A stretch of 64,000 nucleotides of DNA from Opitutaceae bacterium (GCA_030648295.1 JAUSID010000034.1:1-64000); one strand, 5' to 3'; numbered from the stretch's first letter, positions 36,155 to 45,769 are shown. Numbers and translations: made by a program. Notes: a model not told the origin generated them from the sequence alone.

Positions 36155-37453
36155 TCAACGCTTCGGCGCCGCGGCGTCGGCCGCGGTGATCCAGCTCAGC
36201 GGGAAACGCACGAACGTGAGTGTCTCCGGCGGCCGGACGTCGCCGCCTTCGTAAAGCAGACCGATCCGACCATCCCGGAGCAGGGTCATGCACGAGTAGC
36301 CACTCTTCCGGCCGTCGACCAGGCGGCCCTCGTTCCAGGTGCGACCGTCGTCATGGCTGGCGCGAACCGTCATCGCGACCCGCTCGGTCGGTGAATTCGG
36401 ATTCGAAAACAGCAGCACGCCGGACGGGTGCCGCAGCAGGCTCGCCTGGCACGTGGGATCGGGCACGACGAACCACGGCTCGCTCCACTTGCCCGCGCCG
36501 ATGTCGTCCTGCCACCGATAGCGCGACCAGACGCGCCGCTTCGAAGGATCGTGGTTGCGGATCGAGAGCAGCAGCGAGCCGTCCGCCAGCTCCACGGCCT
36601 GCGCCTCGCTCGTGCGGAGGTCGCCCGGAATGGCGGTCGGCGACGTTTTCCACGTCTTGCCGCCGTCGCGGCTGTAAATGAAACACGCATGCTTCGGCAG
36701 CTCGCGATCCGCGATGCGGAGCTGCTCCAGGGCGTCGGCGTCCGGCGAAGTTTTCGCCGCATAGCGTTTCCCGACGACTTCCGGCTTCGGTTGATACTGC
36801 GCCGGGATCACCAGTGTGCCGTCGCGCAACTGGATGCCCGCGCCGGGACCGACGAGCGTTTTCTTCCAATCGGGGTGCTGCACTTGCGGCGTGATGTCCA
36901 CCGGCGGCGACCACGTGAGACCGTCGTCCACGCTCTTGGTGAGCACGAGGGTGTGAAGCAACGGCTGGGCCGCAGTCTTTCCCGGCGGTGCGCCCCGCGT
37001 GTTCAGCCCCGCCACCAGGATCGTCCCGGTCTGCCGGTCGACCAGCACGCACGGATCGCCGACGCCGTTGCCCATCGATCCCGGCTCGTTCTTGTCGAAA
37101 TCGATGATGACCTTCATCGGGCTCCAGGTAGTGCCGTCGTCGGTGCTGCGCATGATCGCGATGTCGGCATCGGCCGGCAGGTCGAGCAGCGTTCCATGGC
37201 GCACGTTGAAGGCGGCGATGAGCGTGCCCTTCGGCGTCGTCGCCAGGCCCGGTATGCGGAACGCATGGACGCCGTCGTCGCCCTGTCGCCGGACGACCTT
37301 GCGAAATACGCCGGGATCCGCCGGCGCCGCCAGCGCGACGGACGCCAGAATCCACCCAGCGCCGAGCAGTGCCCGGCCAGCCCGCACGCCGCGCCGCCGG
37401 GGCAAGACGTCGCGAGGCCGGTCGCAATCCGGACGATGCGGCAGGTGGGTCAT
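36155..37453 (-). CDS. GH33-type exo-alpha-sialidase
   Basis: 432 residues with a signal peptide or anchor (ALLGAGWILASVALAAP). GH33 features are present: the FRIP arginine motif (HAFRIPGL, Arg66), the acid/base Asp region (DADIAIMRSTDDGTTW), Asp-boxes (SVDDGLTW, SRDGGKTW, SHDDGRTW), the glutamate in SEAQAVELADG and the tyrosine in SGYSCMTLLRDGRIGLLYE. GH33 cleaves terminal sialic acid, but members acting on related keto-sugars such as the 3-deoxy-lyxo-heptulosaric acid of rhamnogalacturonan II are known. It is the last gene of the receptor / BNR / GH33 operon, with its start overlapping the previous stop (ATGA). Confidence 0.87.
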   Translation of the reverse strand: MTHLPHRPDCDRPRDVLPRRRGVRAGRALLGAGWILASVALAAPADPGVFRKVVRRQGDDGVHAFRIPGLATTPKGTLIAAFNVRHGTLLDLPADADIAIMRSTDDGTTWSPMKVIIDFDKNEPGSMGNGVGDPCVLVDRQTGTILVAGLNTRGAPPGKTAAQPLLHTLVLTKSVDDGLTWSPPVDITPQVQHPDWKKTLVGPGAGIQLRDGTLVIPAQYQPKPEVVGKRYAAKTSPDADALEQLRIADRELPKHACFIYSRDGGKTWKTSPTAIPGDLRTSEAQAVELADGSLLLSIRNHDPSKRRVWSRYRWQDDIGAGKWSEPWFVVPDPTCQASLLRHPSGVLLFSNPNSPTERVAMTVRASHDDGRTWNEGRLVDGRKSGYSCMTLLRDGRIGLLYEGGDVRPPETLTFVRFPLSWITAADAAAPKR

Positions 37454-38670
37454 TTCGAGCGGCCGCCGGCATCCGGCGCGCGTATGAGCCGGCCTGGTTC
37501 CCGCGCGCGCTGATCAATTTCCGCGAGCTTCAGCCGCACGCTCATGATGTAGGGCGGCTCGTTGGCCGTCCAACTCCCGTAGGTCGTCGCGACGATGGTG
37601 CCGTCGCGCAAGACTTCGACGCCGGGATACGCGCAGTCGCCGCCCTTCACGCTGTCGAGCAGCCGGACGCGCACCTGCCCGGCGCGGGCGTGCACGATGT
37701 CGTCGTAGGTGCCAATCCACGCCGCCCAGTCGCCACGACTCGGTGAGTTCTCCGCCATGTCGCGAAACGAAATGAACAGGCGGCCGTCCGGGGCATACAC
37801 CGCGACGTGCCGCGCGCCGGTCAATCCCGCGGCGACCTCGCGTGGCGCACTCCAGGTTTTCCCCTCGTCGTCGCTGAAGATCACCATCGAGTTGAACTTC
37901 TTCGCCTGCTCGCGCAGCAGCACCGCAATCTGCCGGCCGTCGGGCGAGCGCAGCGCTCCGGGTTCGCACAGGCGCGCGTCGGGGTGCGCGACGACCTTCT
38001 CGGGCGCCGACCACGTCAGCCCGCCGTCGCTTGAGAGCGTTTTGAAGACGACATAGATATAGCCCTTGTCGCCCTTCGTTTCCTCTTTCGGCCGAAACGT
38101 GCCATCGGCGTCATACACCCCGGAGTCGTGAAACAGCGCCATCAGCGCACCGTCGCGCAGCGGGACGAGGCTCGACATCGCCGTGACGCCGCCGAAGTCG
38201 CCGATCGGCTTCAGTTCGCTCCACGTGCGGCCGTCGTCGTCCGAGATCGAGAGCCGGATTCTTTCCCCGGCGAACTTCTTCTGCCGGCCGGAAAACAGCA
38301 GGAGCCGCTTCCTTCCCTCGGGCGTGGTGACCCGGTGAATGGTGGGCGTCTCCTTGCTCGTCGCCCAGCTTGCCGGCGTTGGCAGCCGATCGGACCAGCT
38401 GAGCCCGCCGTCGGTGCTGCGCTTGCAGACGATCGGCCCGCTGCCATGGCCTTTCGGATACACGAGGAGAATGGTTTTGCCATCCTCGAGCAGCGCCGAG
38501 GTCGTGTGGCCGAGATACTGGCCCGGCTCGCGATCAACGAGCACCTGGCGCTGCTTTTCCGCGTTGAGATCGATCGTGGGGGCCAGGCCGCCAGGCGCGG
38601 CGAAGGCGAGGGGCGCGGCCAGGGCGGCGAGGGCCGCGCGAACCATCCGGAGCGACGGGGCGGCGAACAT
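37450..38670 (-). CDS. Secreted sialidase-like BNR-propeller protein
   Basis: 406 residues with a signal peptide (cleavage near AFAAPGG). Asp-boxes STDGGLSW, SDDDGRTW, SSDGGLTW and SDDEGKTW mark a propeller. It lacks the FRIP motif, so it may be a different propeller hydrolase or a binding protein. It starts 7 bp after the TonB receptor stop and overlaps the GH33 gene by 4 bp, so receptor, propeller and sialidase are one operon. Confidence 0.84.
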   Translation of the reverse strand: MFAAPSLRMVRAALAALAAPLAFAAPGGLAPTIDLNAEKQRQVLVDREPGQYLGHTTSALLEDGKTILLVYPKGHGSGPIVCKRSTDGGLSWSDRLPTPASWATSKETPTIHRVTTPEGRKRLLLFSGRQKKFAGERIRLSISDDDGRTWSELKPIGDFGGVTAMSSLVPLRDGALMALFHDSGVYDADGTFRPKEETKGDKGYIYVVFKTLSSDGGLTWSAPEKVVAHPDARLCEPGALRSPDGRQIAVLLREQAKKFNSMVIFSDDEGKTWSAPREVAAGLTGARHVAVYAPDGRLFISFRDMAENSPSRGDWAAWIGTYDDIVHARAGQVRVRLLDSVKGGDCAYPGVEVLRDGTIVATTYGSWTANEPPYIMSVRLKLAEIDQRAREPGRLIRAPDAGGRSK

Positions 38671-38677
38671 CGGTGGT

Positions 38678-41332
38678 TCAGAAATCCAGCGTCGTCGTCA
38701 GCATGAACGAACGCGGCGTGGGATAGGAGTGGACGTTGCGCAGCGTGCCGCCGACGTTGACCTTGCCCGTCGTGATGTAGCCGTCCTCCTCGAGGAGGTT
38801 CGTGATGTTGAGCCGGATGTTCGCGTTGCGGCCGAAGAGCTTGGTGCGGTAGCCGGCGAATCCGTTCATCGTGAACCGTGCGCCGCCATGAACCGGCTGG
38901 TTGTTGAAATAGAGGAAGACGTAATCGTCCGAGTACTTGCCATTCAGGCCGAGGCTGAGGCCCTTCAGCCGGGACGAGTTGTTGAAGCGATAGTTCACGG
39001 CGTAGCTGAAACTGAAGGGCGTGCCGTGGCTGCCCGTGATTTTTTCCCCGTCGCGGCCGTTGAACGCGACGATGGCCTGGGCCTCCGCGATCAGGCCGGG
39101 ATTCTCGTTGCCGCGCGCGATCGCGTCTTCGAGGTGCTGCTTGAACTTCGTCATCGCCTCGTCCTGAAAAACTTCCTGCACGGCGGCGGAAACCCGCACG
39201 TTCCATCCTTCGCCCGGGAAGAAGGTGAGCGTCGTCTCGTAACCCTCCGAGAACTGCTTCCGCTTGTCGCGGGTGGGACTGAAGATCTCGACATAGCCGG
39301 GGTTGCCCGGATTCAGGTTGTTCGGGTTGAACACCTCCTCCAGTTCCTCGATCGTCATGCCCTGCAGGTTGAGACCCATTTCCACGTTGCTGCGCTCGAG
39401 ATCATAGTAGTTGAGATTCCACGACAGCTTGCGGTTGAAGAAGTCGGCCTTCACGCCGACCTCGAACGTCCCGCCCCGCTGCTGCCCGATCGCGTCGCCG
39501 GTGAAATCGACCGCCGCGCCGTTGGCCTGCCGGAACGACTCGGCGAGCACGACGTAGGCGTTGAGGTGGGGGGTGACGGCGTAGGTCAGCCCGTAGCTCT
39601 GGGTGAGCTCGTCGACGTCCGCGAGCGCCGGGTCGAGCGTGAACCGCTCGGGGTGGTGTTGGTATTTTCCAGAGGGCAGCGACTCGCCGTCCGGCCCGCG
39701 GTTGGCGTTTTGCCACGGGAGCGTCGTGAGCCGGTAGCCACGGTCGACGCGGACGCCGGCATTCGAGAAGAGCCGGCCGTTGAAGTAGCGGCCGCTCGCC
39801 GCAAGCGAGTAGTTCCGCTCGATCGTCATCTGCTCGATGAACTGGTTCGTCCAGCGCCGGATGTCGACGGTGGGCGAGACCGGCACGTCGTAGCGCGTCA
39901 TGAACGCCTGGTTGTAGTGCGTCGGGTCGTCCAGATAAACCCGATACACCGGGCGCGCCGCGGCGACGGCGGGGCCCTGGGTGTCGCGGTAATTCCGGTC
40001 TTGCCAGGCTTCGTTGAACCGCCGCGTGCGGCTCCAGACGGCGTTGCCCACGAAGAGCTGCGACATCCATTTGAACGGCTCCCAATTGTAGACCGCGGTC
40101 GAGCGGAACGCCTCGTCGGTGAAGTTGGAGATCGAGACCGCCCACTGGTAATCGATGTGCGGCCGGCGCGCGGCATCGAGCCGGACGCGGTTGTTGCCGC
40201 GCGCCTGATCCTGCCAGCGGGTGTGGTTCTGACGGAGACCGGCGAACTCCAGCCCCAGCTTCCCAATCCGCTGTTCCCAGTAAACGGACAGACTGTCGTA
40301 GTCCTGATCCATGAGCCGCTTGCCTTCCCAAACGCGCTCGCGGGAGATGCCGCTGTCGGCGTCCAGGTAGCTCAGCACCGCGCCGCTGACGTTGGTGCGA
40401 TCGGCCGCCGGCAGCAGCCGGTTGTCGATCACGGTGCCGCCGGGCAGGACGGTCCAGCGCTGGTTGAAGGCGCGGCCGGTCGCGGGATTCTGCATGATCC
40501 GCAGGTTGTTCGTCACCAGGTTGCGGGTATACTCGCCATACTCACCCTCCACGCGGATCACCGTGTTCTTGAACGGCTGATACGTCAGTGTCAGGTGGCC
40601 GGCCACCAGCCCCTGCTCGAAGAAATCGTAGTCCGCCTCGCCGTAGTTCTTCGTGAGGTTCAGCCGCGCGGCGAACTTCTTCGACAGCGATCGGTTGTAG
40701 TCGATGCTCGCGCGATACGAGTTGGACGAACCCACCTGCAGCAGCGCCTGCCCGAAGGTGCGGCCAATCCGGGCGCGCTTCGTGTAGATGTTGGCCTGCC
40801 CGCCCGGCTCGGCGTCGCCGAACAGCAGCGAGTTGGACCCGCGGCCGAAATCGATTCGCTCGACATTGTAGGAATCGGACGGGACGCCCCAGTTGAAAAG
40901 ATTGCGCGTCGGCCCGCCTTCATTGGGGATGCCGCGATACGAGTAGCGGTTCGTGTCCGCCGGCGGGTTGCCCACGTTGAGGATGCGGTCATCGAGCGAG
41001 ACCACCTGCGAGTTCGCCGCCCATTCGGCGGCGGCGAACACGTCGTAGATGCCCATATCGAGCATGAACTCCTGGGTGATCGACTCGATCGTCACCGGCA
41101 CATCCTTCAGGAGCTGGTTGGTGCGGCTGGAGAGCATGGTGTTGCTCGCGATCCAGCCCTCGTCGCGATCGGTGTCGACGAGGAAGGGCGACAACTGCAC
41201 GAGGTCACCGCCTGCGGGCGCCGAGGCCGGCGGCGCGGTCTGCGCCACCGCGACCAAGGGCGCGAGGCTATACAACAGGGCAAGAGCGGCAATGCGGACG
41301 CCGCGATCTACGAGTCGAGGGTGGGAATGCAT
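38678..41332 (-). CDS. TonB-dependent receptor of the sialidase operon
   Basis: 884 residues with signal peptide (to about AVAQTAPP), TonB-box-like region and plug (LKDVPVTIESITQEF, YSYRGIPNEGGPTRNLFNWG, VERIDFGRGSNSLLFGDAEPGG), and a beta-barrel ending TTTLDF with a terminal Phe. It has no carboxypeptidase-regulatory domain, unlike the receptors at 1647, 29642 and 47677. It is the first gene of a three-gene operon with two propeller proteins, so it probably imports their product or oligosaccharide. A palindromic operator candidate lies 120 bp upstream. Confidence 0.9.
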   Translation of the reverse strand: MHSHPRLVDRGVRIAALALLYSLAPLVAVAQTAPPASAPAGGDLVQLSPFLVDTDRDEGWIASNTMLSSRTNQLLKDVPVTIESITQEFMLDMGIYDVFAAAEWAANSQVVSLDDRILNVGNPPADTNRYSYRGIPNEGGPTRNLFNWGVPSDSYNVERIDFGRGSNSLLFGDAEPGGQANIYTKRARIGRTFGQALLQVGSSNSYRASIDYNRSLSKKFAARLNLTKNYGEADYDFFEQGLVAGHLTLTYQPFKNTVIRVEGEYGEYTRNLVTNNLRIMQNPATGRAFNQRWTVLPGGTVIDNRLLPAADRTNVSGAVLSYLDADSGISRERVWEGKRLMDQDYDSLSVYWEQRIGKLGLEFAGLRQNHTRWQDQARGNNRVRLDAARRPHIDYQWAVSISNFTDEAFRSTAVYNWEPFKWMSQLFVGNAVWSRTRRFNEAWQDRNYRDTQGPAVAAARPVYRVYLDDPTHYNQAFMTRYDVPVSPTVDIRRWTNQFIEQMTIERNYSLAASGRYFNGRLFSNAGVRVDRGYRLTTLPWQNANRGPDGESLPSGKYQHHPERFTLDPALADVDELTQSYGLTYAVTPHLNAYVVLAESFRQANGAAVDFTGDAIGQQRGGTFEVGVKADFFNRKLSWNLNYYDLERSNVEMGLNLQGMTIEELEEVFNPNNLNPGNPGYVEIFSPTRDKRKQFSEGYETTLTFFPGEGWNVRVSAAVQEVFQDEAMTKFKQHLEDAIARGNENPGLIAEAQAIVAFNGRDGEKITGSHGTPFSFSYAVNYRFNNSSRLKGLSLGLNGKYSDDYVFLYFNNQPVHGGARFTMNGFAGYRTKLFGRNANIRLNITNLLEEDGYITTGKVNVGGTLRNVHSYPTPRSFMLTTTLDF

Positions 41333-41744
41333 GGCTGGGGTTATTGGTCGACTTGCGGTCAGTCGGTCGTCTGCGGGGCGACGTCATCCACGACGCCAGA
41401 TGTCTGGAAGCAGGGTTGGACAGGTCGAGCGGCCGGAATAGCACATTTCATTGGTCCAAAAACTGGACCACGCCGAGGAGAATCCAGCGCCGCCAAACGT
41501 CACCGACCACGACGTCGCGCCGCACAATCCGGTTTTCCGCGACGACGATGGCTGTCTCGTTGTGGGGGTAATCACGCCGCCGCTGCCGCAGCTGGAGCAT
41601 CCTCGCGTCGCAGCATTCACGCGGAGCTTTGCACCACGGACCTCTCGATTCCGCTTGAGCAGTGGGCGCGCGGACGGGATTGAGACGAGGCGTCCGCGAC
41701 GCGTTCCTCGCGCGATTTCCACCGCGGATCGCCCCTTCCCTCTC
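41333..41744. promoter_or_regulatory. 412-bp divergent promoter region of the two sialidase units
   Basis: Separates the minus-strand receptor operon from the plus-strand BNR gene at 41745. The frame 41451-41744 is open but has no coding character before the signal peptide at 41745. Its main visible feature is the palindrome at 41452-41470; no promoter could be called by eye. Confidence 0.5.
41452..41470. promoter_or_regulatory. Palindrome TGGTCCA-N5-TGGACCA, operator candidate
   Basis: Perfect 7-bp arms (41452-41458, 41464-41470) with spacer AAAAC. It lies 120 bp upstream of the receptor start and 275 bp upstream of the divergent BNR gene. The shape and TGGTC core recall operators of GntR/HutC-type repressors, and the truncated GntR gene at 36020 lies in the same region. 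Confidence 0.55.
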
Positions 41745-42896
41745 ATGATGATTTCAACTTCGCCCCGTCGGGTTTCATTGCGCTCACAGCTCCTGGCCCT
41801 CGTGGCGCTGCATGCCGGCGCGGCGCAGGTTTACGCGCAGTCTTATGCGCGCGAACTGCCCGGCGTCGAACGCACGCTCGTCATTCGTACCGCGTCCGAC
41901 GCCACGTGGGTCGGCCGTGGGCGCCTTGCGGTGCGCGGCCGCGAATGGCTCTACGCTTACGTGCGCGGCAACCACCACGGCGGCACCGATGTCACCAAGC
42001 GGATTCATGTACGTTTCTCGACGGACGAAGGCCGCACGTGGACCGCGTCCGACACGCTGCCTTCCGGCCAAAAGGCAACCGGGCTTCCGCTCGGTCCGAT
42101 CGAGGAAAAAGTGGAAGCGGGCGAACTGGATTTAATCGAATGCCCTTCGGGCGACCTGTTGATTCTTGTGCGCGAAATGGTGGCGGTGCCGCCGACCAAG
42201 GGGATTGGCCGGCCGGGCAAGGGCATGCGTCAATTCCGCTCCACCGACGGCGGCAAATCCTGGCGCGATGAAGGCAAGCCCATGAGCGCCGCCGTCGGCG
42301 GCGGCGATTACCGCTCCTCGCTGGATCACTGCATCATCGGCCGCGATATCTACACGTTGATGATCGTGCCGGCGGGAGGACCGAAGAACGCGGTGCAGTT
42401 GTTGAAATCGACCGACAACGGGCACACGTGGACACGCGTCAGCATCATCAATCCCGGCCAGGAGCCGATCCAGGAAACCGGGCTCGCTCATCTCGGCGGC
42501 ACGAAACTGATGGCGGTCGGGCGCACCGTCGCCGAGAACGCCACACTGCTCAGCACGAGCGACGATCTCGGGCGCACGTGGAAACCATGGACCGACATCT
42601 CGCCGCAGGTTGGCGTGACGCAGCAGCCGAATCTCGTGATGCTTGGCGACAAGCCGGGGCGGCTTTATCTGGTCGGGCGGCTGCGGACGAAGGAAACGGT
42701 GCAGCGCAACGGCATCTGGTGGACGGACGACGCCGGGCGGACGTGGCGCGGCGGAGTGCTGGACGAAAAGGACTTCGTCGATACCGGCTATGGGGACATG
42801 CGCCGGCGTTCCGACGGCGCCTTCGTCTACGTCGCCTATCGCGGCAAGGACGACCTCTCCAACGTCTACACTTACGTGTTTCGAGTAAAGGAGTGA
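41745..42896 (+). CDS. Secreted sialidase-like BNR protein, plus strand
   Basis: 383 residues. The start is ATG at 41745 (or 41748), just before the signal peptide (LLALVALHAGAAQVYAQ). Asp-boxes STDEGRTW, STDGGKSW, STDNGHTW, TSDDLGRTW and TDDAGRTW are regularly spaced. The sequence resembles exo-sialidase/neuraminidase annotations of Verrucomicrobia without a clear FRIP motif. It faces away from the receptor operon and probably shares its regulation. The stop codon lies one base from a 45-bp clpB scrap. Confidence 0.84.
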   Translation: MMISTSPRRVSLRSQLLALVALHAGAAQVYAQSYARELPGVERTLVIRTASDATWVGRGRLAVRGREWLYAYVRGNHHGGTDVTKRIHVRFSTDEGRTWTASDTLPSGQKATGLPLGPIEEKVEAGELDLIECPSGDLLILVREMVAVPPTKGIGRPGKGMRQFRSTDGGKSWRDEGKPMSAAVGGGDYRSSLDHCIIGRDIYTLMIVPAGGPKNAVQLLKSTDNGHTWTRVSIINPGQEPIQETGLAHLGGTKLMAVGRTVAENATLLSTSDDLGRTWKPWTDISPQVGVTQQPNLVMLGDKPGRLYLVGRLRTKETVQRNGIWWTDDAGRTWRGGVLDEKDFVDTGYGDMRRRSDGAFVYVAYRGKDDLSNVYTYVFRVKE

Positions 42897-42897
42897 G

Positions 42898-42942
42898 CGT
42901 GATCCGGCCGGCATCGAGCACCTGCAACAGGACATTGAATAC
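42898..42942 (-). pseudogene. clpB scrap, 15 codons (fragment 2)
   Basis: The minus strand reads [15 protein letters not shown], matching [15 protein letters not shown] of ClpB as present in fragment 3 at 58340-59035. It exactly fills the 49-bp gap between the stop codons of the convergent BNR and cytochrome genes. Confidence 0.75.
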
Positions 42943-42945
42943 CGC

Positions 42946-45474
42946 TCATTTGAGGTGCTCCAGGTAGGCAGCCAGATCTCGGAATTCCTCGATTGAAAAA
43001 GCTGCCGCCAATCCCGCCGGCATCAAGGAGTGAGGCAATGCCCGAAACGTTCCGATCTGCCCGGCCGGAACCACCTTGTCCCGACCGTCGAGCAGAATAA
43101 GCGACGCGGCGCCACCAGACCGCCAGTGACCTTGCAGTCCCGTAAACACCTCCCCGGACTTCGTCGTCACCTCCCAGCCTTGGAATTGCGGTGCGATCTC
43201 TTGCGAAGGACTGACGATCGATCGAATAATCTGATCCCGCCGGGCGGCGCGGCCGATCACCGAGAGATCGGGTCCGATGATTCCACCGCGACCGTTGACC
43301 CGATGACATTGAACGCAGGTCGAAGTCGGCGCGAAGAAGACGCGTTCACCGGCCTCGGGATTCCCGTCGACCGCCAGCAGTTTCACCCACTCGGCTGCGG
43401 CATCGGCCGGCGGCGGCGCGATCGTTTGCGTCGATCGCCGCAACGTCCGCGCAGCCTGGGTTCTTACCGCTTTCTCGGGATCGTCGAGCAGCGGGGTTAG
43501 CACAACCGACTCGGCGGCACCCAGCAGGACAATCGCTTCGGCTCGCACGCGTGCAGGCTCTCCACGATTCGATGCGATCGTGCGCAACGTCTCCATCGCG
43601 TTTGTATCGCGGATCTCGGCCAACATCCGGAGCGCTTCGATCCGTAACATCAGGTCTCCGGTTCGCACGAGGGCCGACAACACGTCGCGATCCAGCGCAC
43701 CGGCGCGGCCGGCCAGTCGCCGTAGCGCGAACGCGCGCACGCCCACCGGTCGCGACCCGTCGGCCGCGATTTTCGCCAGTAGAGTGTGATCAACGTCGCG
43801 CTTGATGCGAAAGCCCGCCGGCCGCTTCGCATCCCGCGCCGGTGCGGGCGCATTCAGTATTTGCAACGTCGCGAGCCACGTCTCGAAGAATCGGGGCGTG
43901 ATGCCTGGCAACGTCGCCGTGGCTTCGATTTCCGGCTTCAACGTCCTCAGCTCCTTTTCGCCGGCCCATATCAGCGCCATGAGACGCACGTGTTCGTCGG
44001 TATCGCGCAACCGCGGACGAATAATCGTTTCGGCATCGCTCGCGTCGACGCGGCGCAAAGCGATCAACGCACCGAGGCGCAGGGCCGGATCGGCGCTCTC
44101 CAATTCGCGCTCGATGGCGCTTCGTAACTCCGATCGAGCCAGAGCAACGCCCGCAGCGTGGCGAACAAACGGATCAGTCGCCTTCAACGCGGCAAGAAGA
44201 TCCGCCAGCTTCCCCTCCCCGGCGACGGGTGAGCGTTCAACGCGAGGTGCCGGCGCCGCCGGCTTCACCGTGGCGACACCCTCGCGGGTGGTGAGTCTCC
44301 AAATCCGCCCCTGCCCGTGGTTCGGATAATCCTTCAACACCCAATCGGTAATATAGATCGTCCCGTCGGGCGCCGCCGCGATGGCGACCGGCCGGAACCA
44401 CTTGCCGCCGCGAATGAATGACTCGGCGGTCCCGCGTAACGACACGCCGACTGGCGTCGGCCGGACAATCGAAACAGCGTGTTCGCCCCAAATTGTGACG
44501 GCAATCGTGTCGCGATACCCCTCCGGCAGCGCGGCAAAGCTGAGATCAAGGACTCCTCCGGGAGATTCGCCGATGCCCGCGATCATCGGTAGCGTCCCCG
44601 GCAGTTCGCCGTCCCACGCAATATACGGATGCAATCCGCTCACCCCATACAGCGATTTGAAGCCGTAGTCGCCACCCTGGACGATATGGAGCAGGCGGTT
44701 TGGACCGCGCGAATCGGGGTCGTTGTCCACACAAAGCAAACGCCCGTGGCGATCGAATTTGAGATCGAACGGATTCCAGAATCCTTCCGCAAATCGCTCC
44801 AGCAGGGTTCCATCGAGCCGACACCGAACGATGTCGCCACCGTTGCCATACGCCTCCAACCGCCGGCCGTCCGCGCCAATCCACGCATGGGGGTGCCCAC
44901 CGGTGTTGCCGCGCGCGGCGTAGACCCAACCGTCAGTCGAGATGGTAATGCCGAGCAGTTGGCTATGCGGGTATTTTTCCTCGGTTTCGAGCCGCAGAAT
45001 CACGCGGGCTTCGTCCGCCTTCCCGTCATCATTGCAATCCGGCAACACCTCAATCGTCTTCGCCGTGATGACGAACAGCGTGCCATCGGGCGCAAATGCC
45101 AGGTTCATCCCCTCGAACACGCTGTCGGTGAACACGCTCACCCGCTCCGCGCGCCCATCGCTTCCGATGCCCTCAAATATTTTTATCCGATCCCGCTTCG
45201 GTCCCGCATAGTTCGTCGCCGGCAGATGCGTATGCGATTCGAGGACGAACAATCGTCCACGGGAATCGACCGCCGCGCCGATCGGCGTGACGATGTCAGG
45301 CGCATCGGCGAACAACGCGATCTGAATCCGCTCGTCCGACACACTCGGAATCTCGAGCGGAACGCTGACGGGAGCGGCGAGCGCGCCCGCCGCGAGTATC
45401 CAGAGTGCGGCCAGCAGGCATCGCAACCTCATCCCGTGGAAGAAACCGTTTTGGGCGGATGATCGTGTGTTCAT
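42946..45474 (-). CDS. PVC-type propeller/HEAT/cytochrome c protein (membrane-bound dehydrogenase-like)
   Basis: 842 residues from the ATG at 45474; 45432 is an alternative directly before the signal peptide MRLRCLLAALWILAAG. The architecture is an N-terminal six-bladed propeller of the PQQ-sugar-dehydrogenase-like type (about 60-420; RLFVLESHTHLP, GGDIVRCRLDGT, GFWNPFDLKFDRHGRL), HEAT repeats (about 450-690), and a C-terminal cytochrome c domain with heme motif CVQCH and the PVC heme-binding pattern GPDLSVIG, VFTGL. These large periplasmic proteins are abundant in Planctomycetes and Verrucomicrobia and are presumed sugar oxidoreductases. The start overlaps the stop of a small Tat-signal gene (TATGA), which argues for 45474. 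Confidence 0.85.
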   Translation of the reverse strand: MNTRSSAQNGFFHGMRLRCLLAALWILAAGALAAPVSVPLEIPSVSDERIQIALFADAPDIVTPIGAAVDSRGRLFVLESHTHLPATNYAGPKRDRIKIFEGIGSDGRAERVSVFTDSVFEGMNLAFAPDGTLFVITAKTIEVLPDCNDDGKADEARVILRLETEEKYPHSQLLGITISTDGWVYAARGNTGGHPHAWIGADGRRLEAYGNGGDIVRCRLDGTLLERFAEGFWNPFDLKFDRHGRLLCVDNDPDSRGPNRLLHIVQGGDYGFKSLYGVSGLHPYIAWDGELPGTLPMIAGIGESPGGVLDLSFAALPEGYRDTIAVTIWGEHAVSIVRPTPVGVSLRGTAESFIRGGKWFRPVAIAAAPDGTIYITDWVLKDYPNHGQGRIWRLTTREGVATVKPAAPAPRVERSPVAGEGKLADLLAALKATDPFVRHAAGVALARSELRSAIERELESADPALRLGALIALRRVDASDAETIIRPRLRDTDEHVRLMALIWAGEKELRTLKPEIEATATLPGITPRFFETWLATLQILNAPAPARDAKRPAGFRIKRDVDHTLLAKIAADGSRPVGVRAFALRRLAGRAGALDRDVLSALVRTGDLMLRIEALRMLAEIRDTNAMETLRTIASNRGEPARVRAEAIVLLGAAESVVLTPLLDDPEKAVRTQAARTLRRSTQTIAPPPADAAAEWVKLLAVDGNPEAGERVFFAPTSTCVQCHRVNGRGGIIGPDLSVIGRAARRDQIIRSIVSPSQEIAPQFQGWEVTTKSGEVFTGLQGHWRSGGAASLILLDGRDKVVPAGQIGTFRALPHSLMPAGLAAAFSIEEFRDLAAYLEHLK

Positions 45475-45683
45475 AGGCGCACGTAGCGCTGAAACTGCTC
45501 CCGCGCCTTGCGCAGGTTTTCCACGATGGGCTCGCGCGCTTGAGCCCACGCCATTTCGACCACCACAAATGATTTCTCCATCGGCGTCGTCCGAGTTTGC
45601 GCCGCCGGCAAATTGCGCGGGACCACCATCGAAGAAAGGGTGGCGACCGACGCCGCTTTAAAGAAATCGCGCCGGGTTCGCAT
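45471..45683 (-). CDS. Small Tat-signal protein, probably a truncated gene
   Basis: 70 residues starting with a twin-arginine signal (TRRDFFKAASVATLSSMVVP). Only about 40 residues follow and I recognise no domain in them. The stop overlaps the start of the cytochrome gene by 2 bases. It is either the 5' end of a Tat-exported enzyme whose remainder was lost, or a genuine short partner of the cytochrome protein. Confidence 0.5.
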   Translation of the reverse strand: MRTRRDFFKAASVATLSSMVVPRNLPAAQTRTTPMEKSFVVVEMAWAQAREPIVENLRKAREQFQRYVRL

Positions 45684-45769
45684 AGGACACCAGCCAAAAC
45701 GTCAGGGCCGTGGTCAAGCCGAACCGGCGCGGCGTCTGCAGGATGTCATGAAACGGCCGGTCCGGGCGG

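Noticed and set aside
38339-41683. 1114-codon open frame on the plus strand
   Set aside because: Antisense to the TonB receptor and BNR gene of the sialidase operon; no recognisable domain.
33219-42896. A sialic-acid catabolism cluster
   Set aside because: No nanA, nanE, nanK or nagAB genes are present. Only one of the four propeller proteins has the FRIP motif, so sialic acid use cannot be claimed.
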